From Umbilicaria muhlenbergii (Eukaryota; Ascomycota; Lecanoromycetes; Umbilicariales; Umbilicariaceae): DNA of 64,000 nucleotides. Each line of letters begins with the position of its first letter. The stretch's first letter is position 1. The DNA is taken from contig KK106983.1 in the NCBI GenBank assembly GCA_000611775.1, forward strand, positions 4,593,818 to 4,657,817. Direction: 5' to 3'. The notes under the pieces are model-generated. The model was given only the letters and a program-made list of their open reading frames with translations. It was not told where the DNA came from and did not search any database. Shown here piece by piece: positions 37,796 to 49,898 of the stretch. Both the position numbers and the translations under genes were made by a program.

Positions 37796-38963
37796 TACAT
37801 TTTTTAATGCACCTCTTGTCTCTTCTAGTTAGTCATACGCCTTCACAAATTTTCACAAGTATAATTAGATAAGTCAACACTTATAATAATGCTGAAAGCT
37901 AATGCCTACTAGGTAATTGAAGTATGATATGTATTAAAAATAAAGTTAAACATCTGTCAGTTGTCTCTTCTTCTTTTAAAGATAAGCTTCATCAAGTCAG
38001 AAAGTCAGTGAAGATTTATAAATCATTAAAGAATAAAGTTGTGAAGAAGCATCAGAAAAACTTAACACAATGATGATTAATTACATAATTTACACCTTAA
38101 GAAAAAGAACTTGCTCACTCAAAGCTGTTAAAGTTTTTGCAAAAAGTTAAGTCAAGAAGTAAGTTTCTCATATTAATTAATAATGTCAGAAATTAATGCT
38201 TTTTTGCAGTGAAAGCTTTTTATGAAATTAAATATTATCAGTATATGAAAGAGCTGCTTATTCTGAAAGTTGCATTTCAATATTTAATACATGAAATCAT
38301 GATTGATCTGTCAGGCATGCAGAACATTAATGTTAAAAAAATATGTTAACAGAAGACTGCTCTGCTGATGTTGCAGAAGTTAACAAAAGCATTATTGATT
38401 TTATTTTTTAAAAGTAAGTTGTCTGAAATACAAAGTAATGCTAAAGTTAATGCCCTCATGCAAATATCAATTTGCTTATCATTCATGAAAAGTGAGTCAT
38501 TATTCAGAGTAAGAATATAATTTTAACAAAACATCTCTTGCTTCTTGATTCAGGTGAAAATCTTGTATTGTATGTTATTAAAATGCAGGATTCAAGGGCT
38601 ATACCTGCTTCAAGATAATATGATGATTGAAGAAGTAATATTAAATGATAATGCTTAAATTGTTTCTGTAGAATAAGATACTAATGTAGTAATAAAAACA
38701 TAAAACTTAAACTGAGATCACTCTGACCTGCAGAAGTGATAACTTTAATATGCAAAAGTAAAGTTTTAACCCTTGTGTGAATAAAATGCATCATGTATAA
38801 AGGCTTGATGAGTTTTGTAAAATTCTCAGTGTTTTACTTTATTACCTGCTCTGACTTAACATGTTAAGATGAGTTTAAAATCACTGAGACACTGTCATCT
38901 GACTCAACTTGACTCAGTCTGACTCAGTGTCACCCTGACTCACAGTGACAGCTTATTTAGAAG

Positions 38964-41900
38964 ATTTAAACATATTTATCATCACTGCAACCTCATTTAA
39001 TAAGATTAATAAAATTAATATAATAGCTGCAGATAAACTGTTTCAAGGATTAATATTCACATATATAAATAATAAAAAGTTGTAGACTTATTATTTAATA
39101 TAACTCACATATTGTAAAAAGAAACATAATACATATCATTTAATAAAATAAGTATCATGTATTTAAGTTATTTTCAACACTGAATCACACAAGTTTAATT
39201 AATATAATTACATATTAACAGAGTTTTACTGTTTTAAGAGGTTTATAAATTTCTTTAATCAGTTCATAAGTTTTTTATTTTATATTTTTAATTTATCATT
39301 TTTTGATTGCTTTGCTTCTTTTTTTATTTCAATCAGTTTATGAGCTCTTTGTTTTGTCTCATAAGCTGATTAATCTTTTATTTTAGAATAAATTTATTTT
39401 CAGAGCTGGCATTTAATAAATGTTGTTATTTTAAAAAAGTAACTTATTTAATTAAAAAATTAATTTAATTCTTTTACTTATTAATTAATTTTTTATTAAT
39501 TATTTTCCTTCTATAGTATGACTTTTAATGATAACTTAAATTTTTTATAATATGAGTTAACTTGAGATAAAAGTGTAATTGTTATTATTTTTTATAAATC
39601 TGATAACTTTGATTTATTATTCATGCTAACAATTGATGTAAATAAATCATTAAGTGAAATATCAAAGTTTATATCTTTAAGGATTTTCTCAATAATTGAG
39701 CAAACTAACTTGTAATAATTTAACATTCATACATCATAAATATTTTTTATAATTTGTAAATAATTCATTTATCTTTCTCTTCTTTACTTATAAAGTTGAA
39801 CTTTTTAATAAAGTGATAATAAAAGGTTATTTTGTCTTTATTAATTATAAAATAATAATTGAAGATTTTTATAATCTCATTATTATATAAAATTAATAAA
39901 GTTAAAACTTTCTGATAAAGCTGACCCTCATATTTCACAAGGCTGAAAAGTTCAACAATATTTTTTATTATAAAAGTTATATTATTAATATTTTGTTAAT
40001 CTGTAATATCAAGTTCTGCAGCGTCATATTTTACTTCACAGATGAAAAATAAGAAGTATATTCTTCACATAATGAGAAAAAAGAAAAAAATTTTAATTGT
40101 GAAGAAGATATTTTTAATATAAAACTTCAATCTTGTAAGTTAATTTTAAGTAAATGCAGATTACTTAAATCTCACTGAAAAATTAACTTATAAATAAGCA
40201 GCAGTAATATTTATAAAAATAAATTTATTTCAATGTATATTTATGCTGATAATTAAATACTTTAAATGAATGATATTATATATTGTTAAAGTCTCAGCAA
40301 AAAAAACAATTAATCAAGAAATATTATTAATAATCTTTATTTTATTTCAATTTTATAATTTCTTACAGATTTTTTTAAATACATTATTATGAAATAATAA
40401 ATTTAAATCTTGAGGTATTATTTGTTTTATATTTAATAAAATTTAACATTTTTTCTTACTGTCATCTGTGATTCCTTGACAGAATTTATTCAGAAAACTT
40501 TTATTATTCATGAGTTAATTAATGTAAAATAAATTTTTATAGGATGCACTTTTGTCCTCTGTTATTTAATTAAGTATGACAAAGTTAAATTTTAATACTT
40601 ATTGATAAAAAGAAGCAGAGAACTTTCTTTAAATAAATAATAAACTCATATTGATTTTTTATTTAAAATATTTCTTGAGTTAGCTCTTCTCTTTGATTTA
40701 ATGATTAATTAAAATTTTTTATTATCAGTATTAATTGCTGTTTCTTTGTTCTCAACAGCATAACTTTTCAGTGAAATTTATGCTTATTTTTTAATATATA
40801 TATTTTAAATATGAGGAGATTAAACTTCTTGTAATCACTTTCACTTTTAATTTGTTTTGTATTTACTTAAAAATATAGTTGTTTCATAGCTTTAAATTTA
40901 ATATAAAATGAGGAATTTAAATTTTTTTTATATTAAATTAACTTTGAATCAAAGCAAGAAAAATCATCAACATATCTTTTTATTAAGAATTTTGCTTATT
41001 AATAAAGATGAGAATGAGTGTTTTTAAGTATTTTTATCTTCAGAGATAACTCACTTTTAAATATATTTTATCTTTTGATTGTATGTGTTTTTATGAATAA
41101 CAGGTTATTGTTTCTTAATATTTTTAAAATACTTCTTTATTAATAATCAGTTAAAGTAAGATAAAGAGGAATTATAAAATATTACATCATAATTTAAAAA
41201 TTATTACTCACTGTTTTTGATGTTTAACTTTGATTGATTCAGGGTTATGTTAATTAAAATAAAGAGAAATAAAAGATATCTTTATGTTGTTATTAATTTA
41301 AAACAAGACTAAGTATTTATAGTAAAAACTGATAAAAAGATGACACAATGAAAGTGTTAAAATTTTAATAAAAACATCAGTACCTCTGTTGATTAATAAT
41401 AACTCAGCTCAACTTATATCATATTTAATTAAAACTTTTATAATTAAGTTGAACTCTTGAGTTAACTTTACTTTCTTTACTCTTTATACTGTTTTATTAA
41501 TTAAAAGCTTTATATCAGCAGTCTTTCAATTGTTACATATACAAGCAGAATATTATTTACACTTTATTATTTAACATGTTTAAAAGTTTTTACAGCTTTC
41601 ATGTTTTAACTTGTTAATTCAAGTAAATGATAACCTTGTAAGCAATTATGTACAGAGGGTGACTCACTCACAGATAAATATTTCATAATAAAGTAAATAC
41701 TTCTTCAACATTTTTAATTTAAATTAATAATAGTGCTTTCACTTGAAACTTTAATATTTAACATCAACATTTCTTGATTATTTTTTAATACACTTAACTA
41801 CAAGTTATCAGTAAACATTATATTTGATTATATTATTTTTACATTATGATCACTTTTATTTTCTGATCTTTTATCATCTCAAGCCTCAACAAGGTTATTA

Positions 41901-43427
41901 AGATTAATAATTTAATAAAAAGTAATAATATATAAATATTATTACTTTGCTTTTTTAAGCTTCTAATTATCAAAGAATTTATAACTACAACAAAATTTTT
42001 AATAATTTTAAAAGATTAAAATTTATCTTCCTCTCTTAATACCTTAATAATAATTAATTTCAATTTATTTAAGAATATTATTAAATAAGTTTATTTGACT
42101 TCTATTTAAGTGTAAATAAACTATTTATATATTTTGTTTTATTGATAAATGTAATATTTTTTAAATCAAGTCTTTAATAACACTGCTGTTTTAATTAAAC
42201 TATCCTACTACAACCTTTATCATGATGTATTTTGAAGTAAATATTTCATATTCATTATTAATTACATTATTTTATCACTCAAGCTGCTGCAAAAAGAAGA
42301 ATTTGAGATTAAAGAAAAAAGCAAGAGTTTACTGACACTCATATTTAATACTGTGAGTAAAATTCACACTCAGTATTTTTTAAAACACAAAGGTTAATAA
42401 GCTGTAAATTTAAAAATTATACAAGCCTGAGTGAAGATTTAAAGTGATGAGAAAGTATTCAAGAAGTATTTAATTAATGTTGTGAAAACATAAAGTTTAA
42501 AGATAAGAAATAAATATTTCTTTATTTTGTTAAATGTGAGGTTAACATAGTAGCTCAATAATTTAACTTAAAATTAACACATTATAACTCAAAATATCAG
42601 TCTGATTATTTATAATATAAGTGCACATACACAACAATATGATATGCACTCTTTTAATAACTCTAATAACTTTATATTAACTCAGACTGTGATATGTTAT
42701 CTAAATTTGTTAAACCAATGAACATGAGTAATAATAACTTTTATTTCATTCTTAACTCTGATAACTTGCAGCTTTTTATTATATATTTAAATAATTATAC
42801 TACCTTTATGATCTTATCTCATATCATGTTTTATATAAGTTTTATTTATAAAAAAGTTCTGTATCTTCTTTTCTCAAAGTTATTCAGGGAAGAAGATAAT
42901 GATGATGATTTATAAAATAAATAATTGAACTTTAATGAAGATAACAAAAAAGCACTTTTACTTCTTCTTCACATTACATATCTTCAATTTAATAAGATTT
43001 TGTATATGTTGATGTTTAAAAGCATCCTGAATATAACTGTTTTTTATGACAAGTATAATTATATTAATTTTATTAAATCATGACTGCTGTTATGGCTGTG
43101 AAATAAAAAAATCAGTTTGAAGAGTCAGAGTATAAGAAGTAATTATTTATAACTTTATGATGATATAAAATCAAAATAATAATAACTTCTTGATAAGAGT
43201 ATTTTAAGTCACATGTTTATAAAGTCACAAAGTATATACAGCTTGATAAAAAAGAAGAAAGTAAAATATTAATTAAGTAATTTAATAAGTTTATTCTTTA
43301 TATTTTGATTCTTTTTCTTCTTTCAGTTTTATATTAATCATGTTATGATGAGTTGATTTTTATTTCTTTAACTCAACTTTCATTCATGCCTCTGCTTTAT
43401 ATGTTTTTTATTAATAATCTCTCCTTT
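38964..43427. other. AT-rich stretch without recognisable genes
   Basis: About 4.5 kb of very AT-rich sequence, almost free of CpG, with many A and T runs. Its texture differs from the TGATGA/TCATCA-rich hAT copies. No hallmark of a host gene, tRNA, rRNA or named transposon is visible. The 73-codon frame at 42694-42915 ends in a short acidic run but is no longer than chance allows here. It is probably very old, saturated repeat sequence, and it continues at 48810-49686 and 55845-56145 beyond later insertions. Confidence 0.6.
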
Positions 43428-43432
43428 TTAAC

Positions 43433-43716
43433 TGTCAGGGCCATCATATAATAAGTATGACAGTACAACACTAATATAATATTATAATACAACACTATAG
43501 TATGACATTATATAAACATGATGACTCAGCGCCTAGCGCCTTGACATCAAGTGAAAACTCTTCATAAGAAGATTTGAAAACCTGCTTCCTCAGCAATCAG
43601 TTTTGTCATTGAATAAAAGATGTATAATCACTGCATTGACTTTATCATGATTATATTGCCTACAACACCCTGTTCAAACACCACTATGATGATCATCATA
43701 CACTCAGCTTTTTACA
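43433..43716 (+). repeat. 5' LTR of Gypsy-2
   Basis: 284 bp, matched by 48521-48804. Both contain the conserved GACTCAGCGCCTAGCGCC segment, one of the few CpG-bearing stretches in this part of the window. Confidence 0.92.
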
Positions 43717-45419
43717 TACTAATCACTCAGTACCTTCAGGTGAACGGTCATGTCAGAAGCATAAAACATGATGACTTCAACACTTCAATCTTATCAGGTC
43801 AGTGAAACAATTAATTAAGTTAAATCAAAGCCTTCCTTTAACAGATTTACATTATCAGTCATCAATACCCCTACCTACAACAATGATGAACATATCAATG
43901 CAGGCAACTTTAATGACTTCATTAATGATCTTGAGGCAGTTACTGCTCACAATCAGGAAGTCATTGAGCATTAATGATTACAAATATGACATGTATGACA
44001 AGAAATTAAGTTTAAGGATAATAAAAAAAAGCTTCAGAAGTTTAATCAACACCTGTAAGAAGATCCTTCAACTATAATTATAATAAACTCAGAGAACAAC
44101 ACAGGTTCCTCACATGAATTATGATGTTAAATTACAACAGATATTGCACCTCCTTCTTTTCAACATCTTATAAAGTCATGAGAGCCTCATCTCTATGCAG
44201 GAGGCGTCAAAGTCATTAAATGAAAACTTCAAGAATACTTAAATGAAATTAATCAGAGTCAGGAGCTAATGCTGAAGCAATTTTCTACTGAATGAGATTT
44301 CATCATCTGAGCAGCCTCTCACCTTAAGAAAACAGTCATGAGTGACTGATGAAAGCAGAAGAAACAGCATGATCACATTTAAATCATTTACAATAACTTT
44401 TTAAAGATTTTAAAGAAGAACTTATCCTCTGATGAAGACATGAATGAATGAAATATCATCACCTTCAATGCAGTTGAACTCTGCAGCAATGATATAATCA
44501 CCTTTTGATATGACAGATTATCAGAACTCTACTGCTTCCTCTCAGCTTCACATAAAGAGATCAGTGAGATACTCATTTAAAACTGTTGATGATTAAAACT
44601 TTCACATCACGTCCTGACTGAACTATGATGTTGAGATTCAACGCAGGTTGCAAGACAGTTAATGCAGGAAATATCAACACATCTTGACATCATCATCAAT
44701 TATGAACCGTTCTGAAGCTGCTCAGACACTACAAAGAATCATCAGAGCAAGATTGATAATATAAACAAAAGTATGACATGAATATCATACTACAACAGAA
44801 AAGAATCTCTCACTGAATAATAAACAACCTGCACTCAATTCACTCAAGTCAGCCGTGAAAGTGATCACAATCAGAGTCAGAATCTCAATCACTTATTAAT
44901 CATCAAAGAAGCAATTATGATGACAACATGAATATTCACAACTTCCTCATGCTGACAAGGAAACTTCATTTCAAGGAATGAAGTAAATACATGCAGATCA
45001 ACAGGTCTCTGCATTAAGTGTAAAGTCATCAATTATTAAATGAACAAATGTATGACAGGATGATCAACAGCAGTCATTATTATAATTAATGCAAATAAAT
45101 GAACTCATTTCAATACAGCAAAGAGTTTATGTTGAATTATTTATAAGAAGTCAAGAAGTTCATGAAGCTAAACTGCAAGAATGCATATAATTGAATATAA
45201 ATTAAAGGTAAAGATGAGTGAAAGACAGCGTTTTAAACATGATTTAAGCTGTTTAAATATCTTATTATGTTTTTCAGACTCATGAATGCTTCTGTTATGT
45301 TTCAAGCCTTTATAGATAAAGTGCTTAATGAGTTTTTAAACATCATATGCATGATCTACTTGAATGATATCTTGATCTTTAATAAAGATGAGTTTAAGTT
45401 AAAGAAAAGCTACAACAAG

Positions 45420-46620
45420 AAAACATCATACCTGTCACAATGAATATTATCAGTACAATGAATACTGAAGATGATGATCTCATCAGAACATCAGCAGTGC
45501 AGAACTTATCAACTTAAGAAGAAGCAAGCTGTAATGAAAATGAAATTAATGATATCACTGAAACATCAGCAGTGAGGAATCTATTCAGTATGATGAATAC
45601 TGAAGATGACAGTCTCATCAAAACATCAGCAGTGTGAAATTTACCTGCTCATGAAGCAAGTTATAATGAACTGAGGTCAAGACACTCAGTATGACAGAAG
45701 TTATGACAAAAGAATGTCATATCTGTTATGATGAATACAATATCAATATGATAAACACTGAAGTCAGTGATATCACTGAAACATCAGCAGTGCGTCACTT
45801 ATTCAGTACAACAATTACTGAAGATGATAATCTCATTGAAACATCAACAGTGCAGAACTTATCTGCTCAAGAAGAAGCAAGTTGTAATGAAAATGATGAA
45901 AGTGTCATGTCAATACAACAAGAGTTATAACAAAAGAATGTCATACCTGTCACAATGAATACTATCAGTATGATGAATACTGAAGATGATGATCTCATCA
46001 GAACATCAGTAATGTGAAATGCAAGCTGTAATGAAAATGAAATTAATGATATCACTGAAACACCAGCAGTGAGGAATCTACCAGTATGATGAATACTGAA
46101 GACAGCAATCTTATCAGAACATCAGTGATGTGAAATGCAAGCTGTAATAAAAATGAAGTCATCAGTATCACTGAAACACCAGCAGTGCATTACTCATTCA
46201 ATATGACAGATATCATTAAAACATCAGCAGTGCATCATTTACTCAGTATGATGAATACTGAAGACAGCAGTCTCATTAAAACATCAGTGATGAGGAATTT
46301 ACTTGCTCATGAAGCAAGCTGTAATGAAAATGAAATCAACAATATCACTGAAACATCAGCAGTGTGATACTTATTCAGTACAATGAATACTGAAGCTGAT
46401 GATATGATTAAAACATCAGCAGTTCATGACTTACATGCTCAAGAAGCAAGCCATGATGAATATATTAATACAATGAATACTGAAGTCAGTGATACAACTG
46501 AAACATCAGCAGTTCATGACCTACATGCTTAAGAAGCAAGCCGTGATGAATATATTAATACAATGAACATATCAATGATAAACATATCAGTATGATGAAT
46601 AATGAAGCTGATGAAGGCAG
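45420..46620 (+). repeat. Minisatellite inside Gypsy-2
   Basis: Alternating repeats based on TGAATACTGAAGATGA, ACATCAGCAGTG and GAAGCAAGCTGTAATGAAAATGA recur every 130-160 bp, about eight times. Local frames give recurring peptide motifs such as NTEDD, TSAV and SCNENE. Units differ mainly by transitions and by loss of sub-blocks. Confidence 0.85.
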
Positions 46621-46635
46621 AACATCAAACATGCT

Positions 46636-46735
46636 GAATAATTTAAACAGTTTAAACAATCTAAACAGTTTAAACAATCTGAATAATTTAAATAATCTGA
46701 ATGATTTGAACAATCTGAATGATTCAAACAGGATT
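46636..46735 (+). repeat. 12-bp tandem repeat (Asn-Leu type) inside Gypsy-2
   Basis: About eight units of AACAATCTGAAT-like sequence with C/T and A/G variation. In one frame they read as Asn-Leu-Asn-Asn/Asp repeats. Confidence 0.8.
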
Positions 46736-48520
46736 TAATTAATGTCATAAGAACACTCTTTCCTGATTTTCCTCAAGAGGTTTTACAGATTTTATTAAGA
46801 CCTTATAAGTGATTTACAGCAAGAGTCAAGAGCATCAGGTTTTCCTTACATTAATAGAAAAAGAAGTTATGACATTACAACATTATAATGAGATCTTTAA
46901 TAGGATTACTGCATGAACTACATTATAACAGACATGTCACATTGCAGAGAACACTTAAGCACAGAAGCATTTCATTTCAGATTTAAAGATTAAAATGAAT
47001 CTGAGATTAACATCTTGCACTCAACCCTTCATCAGTGTCACATCAAGTCACCCTCATTTATTTACTTGTCTTTCACTGTTTCATATTCTTCTTCATTGTT
47101 TAATGAAGTCTTTAACTTCATCTCCTCAATGCAGTGCTGCTCACAGAGTTTGATATACTCTTGATGATGATGAGATTAATGAGTGTTGAGGATGCAAAGA
47201 GCATGAGCAGTGCTCTTCAGCAAGACAGCAAGAGCTTAAATGAGCTTCTTAAAATTACTGAATTAACACATGTCAACCTCAAGGAAATTAAGAAACTTAT
47301 GTTGAGAAGCAGCTGCAAAGAGCATGAAGAATGTTGATAATGATTAATAAAAAGCAGCAGCATGAGGATCTGATGATCAGTCATTGAATATTATGACTAA
47401 TTAACAATGCATCAGTACAACAAAAGTACAACAATTAATATGACACTTTGTCATACTAAACAAAATGAAAGAGGATTAGAAAAGGCAGACTTACAGTGTG
47501 TCATCACTCCTCTGATCATCATAAACATACATATGTAGGACAACAACATCAGATCTCTCAGAAGTTGAGGCAGTGATGATCAAAGGCTCTGTCATGCATT
47601 GCTCATGAAGGTTGTGAAAAAATATACAACATGCACAGGCTCACCTGTCTGACATGAAGCAGTGATCAACTTCAACTTTTATACAAGAGTCACAGTGAGC
47701 AGTACCTGACAACATGTGACTGAGGTTCTCTTAAATCACACGCTCATGATGATGAGCCTGCTGCACATGAGCTGGCAGTGAGGTATCATCATGACATCAC
47801 ACAGAGTAAAACTCCTCATCAGAGATGTCATCTGAAGGTAGATGCTGAGCTTTTTTTAAATGCTGAATAAATTATTTCTTTCCTCCTGCTTCCTCATCTC
47901 TTTCTGAAGATGTCAATCATCATGAGCTCACTTGTTGATGATGACGCCTCAGAGCCCTTCTTGTCACATTGAGCATAAAGGTTGACAGACTTACCTGGCA
48001 GAGGCAAGTCTTCATCATTGTTCATGACTGTGAGTTCAAGAGTTTAAATATTAATTGCTTATATATCATGTTAGCATCATCAAGTATGACAGGGAGTATG
48101 ACATCACAAATAATGTTGAGGCATGAGTTATGAGCTTCATGATGCTTTCTTCATGAGGTGATCACCTCTGCAATGAGAATGATGTCATGAAGTCATCAGG
48201 TCACTCAATGAGCTGTGAAAAAATCATGAAAAATACAACAACATGTCATAGAAGAGATGATGAAGAAGAAACATAAGAAAAAAGTGTTTTAAACTTACAG
48301 TAAATATTGTGATTTTCAATGTTTATGTTATGAAGAAAGCTTACTGTCAGTGTGATATCATCACAATTAAGTGAGGGCATGTGATCAGCCTTACTTTAAC
48401 ACAGCTTCACACATTCACTTTACATGATTAATCACTTATCAGACTATCATGATGATGGCTATGATTATGAATTCAAAGTTAATTGACATCAGGGATGATG
48501 TCATGAAAAGGGAAATGTTG

Positions 48521-48804
48521 TGTCAAGGTCATCATATAATAAGTATGACAGTACAACACTAATATGACATTATAATACAACACTATAATATGACATTATA
48601 TAAACATGATGACTCAGCGCCTAGCGCCTTGACATTAAGTGAAAACTTTTCACAAGGAGGTTTGAAAACCTGCTTCCTCAGTGATCAGTTTTGCCACTGA
48701 ATAGAAGACATATAATCACTGCATTGACTTTATCATGATTATATTGCTTATGACACCCTGTTCAAACATCACTATGATGATCATCATACACTCAGCCTTT
48801 TACA
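48521..48804 (+). repeat. 3' LTR of Gypsy-2
   Basis: 284 bp, paired with 43433-43716. The adjacent TTAAC completes the target duplication. Confidence 0.92.
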
Positions 48805-48809
48805 TTAAC

Positions 48810-49686
48810 TTTATTACTTGAAGAAAGAGAAATATTAATTATTAATTTAATTATTATCTTTGTTTTCTCAAGACAGCTTAATATGTTTAACTCTTCATAA
48901 TAAGTATTTTACTTTAAACTCTCATAACAGTTTAAATTAAATAAGATTAAATTCTTATTAATTTAAACAGTTAACCCCTCTTAACTTTTAATACTGCAAC
49001 AGAACTCTTTATTAACTTTTTCTGTTTAAATAAAAAGTTCTCATTCAGTGAAGTCAAAGATCAAGAAGAGGAAAGGAATATAAATAAAAAAAAATTAATA
49101 CAAAAAAATGAAAAAACAACTGTAACTTTAAGATACACTGAATAATAAAACAAAATTTTGTAAACATACTAAGTACTTTTAAGCATGCTGAATCAAACAA
49201 TTTGAACAGAAGTTTAACAAATTTAAATAATTTAAAATACTCATTTAAGCTGCTATTTAGTAGGATTTGATTATTTTAAAAAGATAAAAAAAGTGAGTTT
49301 TATGATGAAACCTGCAGTCAGTCATGATACTTATTTACAACAAGTGAGATAAAGACATAAAAGTATATAAAAACATGATATTAAAAAAATCAAGAAGAAA
49401 ATATAAAGAAATGAAATAAAAAATACAGAAGAGATTTATGCAAAGTAAATTAATATAAAAAAAGTTAAAACATAACTTTGCAAAAAATACTCATCATATT
49501 AATACACAGTTTACTGCATAAGTCATTAAGTGTAGATGGCAGTTGTGTAGTAGAATAATATATAATACAAAATGTGACATTTTTTATTATAATTTAACAA
49601 CATAAGATTATTATTATTTATTGTATATTATTATTATCTGCACTCAATAACTTACACTTTGCATTACATAGATGATTAACAACTCA
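48810..49686. other. AT-rich stretch without recognisable genes
   Basis: Continuation of the 38964-43427 sequence across the Gypsy-2 insertion. I see no coding or RNA features in it. Confidence 0.6.
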
Positions 49687-49691
49687 AGTGA

Positions 49692-49898
49692 TGTTACAGT
49701 TAACTATTTCACTTCATAAGCAGGCTTAAAACTGTTGCAAGAGGTGAGTTATTTGAACTTAAAAAAGTACAAAGAAGGAAGCAGTTTTGTAAGTGCAGTC
49801 ATGACATAAATGTCAAAGTGTCAAGACACATTAATCTTAATTTAGTTTAACATCAGGTAATTTCATATTCATCAGTGTTAATTAATCATGTCATAACA
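49692..49898 (-). repeat. LTR of Gypsy-3 (left; the 3' LTR by element orientation)
   Basis: 207 bp, paired with 55633-55839. Differences are mostly transitions, with the right copy the less mutated. Confidence 0.92.

Larger units (their letters stand above)
23475..38955 (-). mobile_element. hAT DNA transposon copy C, split by a Gypsy element
   Basis: Starts TAGGCTGTCA and ends TGACAGCTTA. The flanking 8-mers are TTTAAAAG (23467-23474) and TTTAGAAG (38956-38963), a target duplication with one transition. Total 15.5 kb; removing the Gypsy element at 29826-37795 and its 5-bp duplication leaves about 7.5 kb. Orientation as copy A. Interior order is collinear with A: transposase relic, open antisense and sense frames, accessory ORF, tandem repeat, far end at 37801-38955. 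Confidence 0.93.
43433..48804 (+). mobile_element. Ty3/Gypsy fossil (Gypsy-2) with internal tandem repeats
   Basis: A 5372-bp element with 284-bp LTRs (43433-43716 and 48521-48804) beginning TGTCA and ending TTTACA. It is flanked by the perfect 5-bp target duplication TTAAC (43428-43432, 48805-48809). The first third resembles gag. A Ty3/Gypsy reverse-transcriptase segment with a YLNDILIF box lies near 45100-45410. Instead of the usual RNase H and integrase, the region after it holds a long minisatellite (45420-46620) and a short 12-bp repeat (46636-46735), then about 1.8 kb I cannot assign. Broken in many places. The close LTR match suggests moderate age. Confidence 0.85.

Noticed and set aside
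42694-42915. 73-codon open frame in the AT-rich desert
   Set aside because: No recognisable domain, composition equal to its surroundings, and a length compatible with chance in this sequence.
38964-43427. Nuclear insertion of mitochondrial DNA
   Set aside because: The AT content would fit, but no mitochondrial gene, tRNA or rRNA segment could be recognised on either strand.
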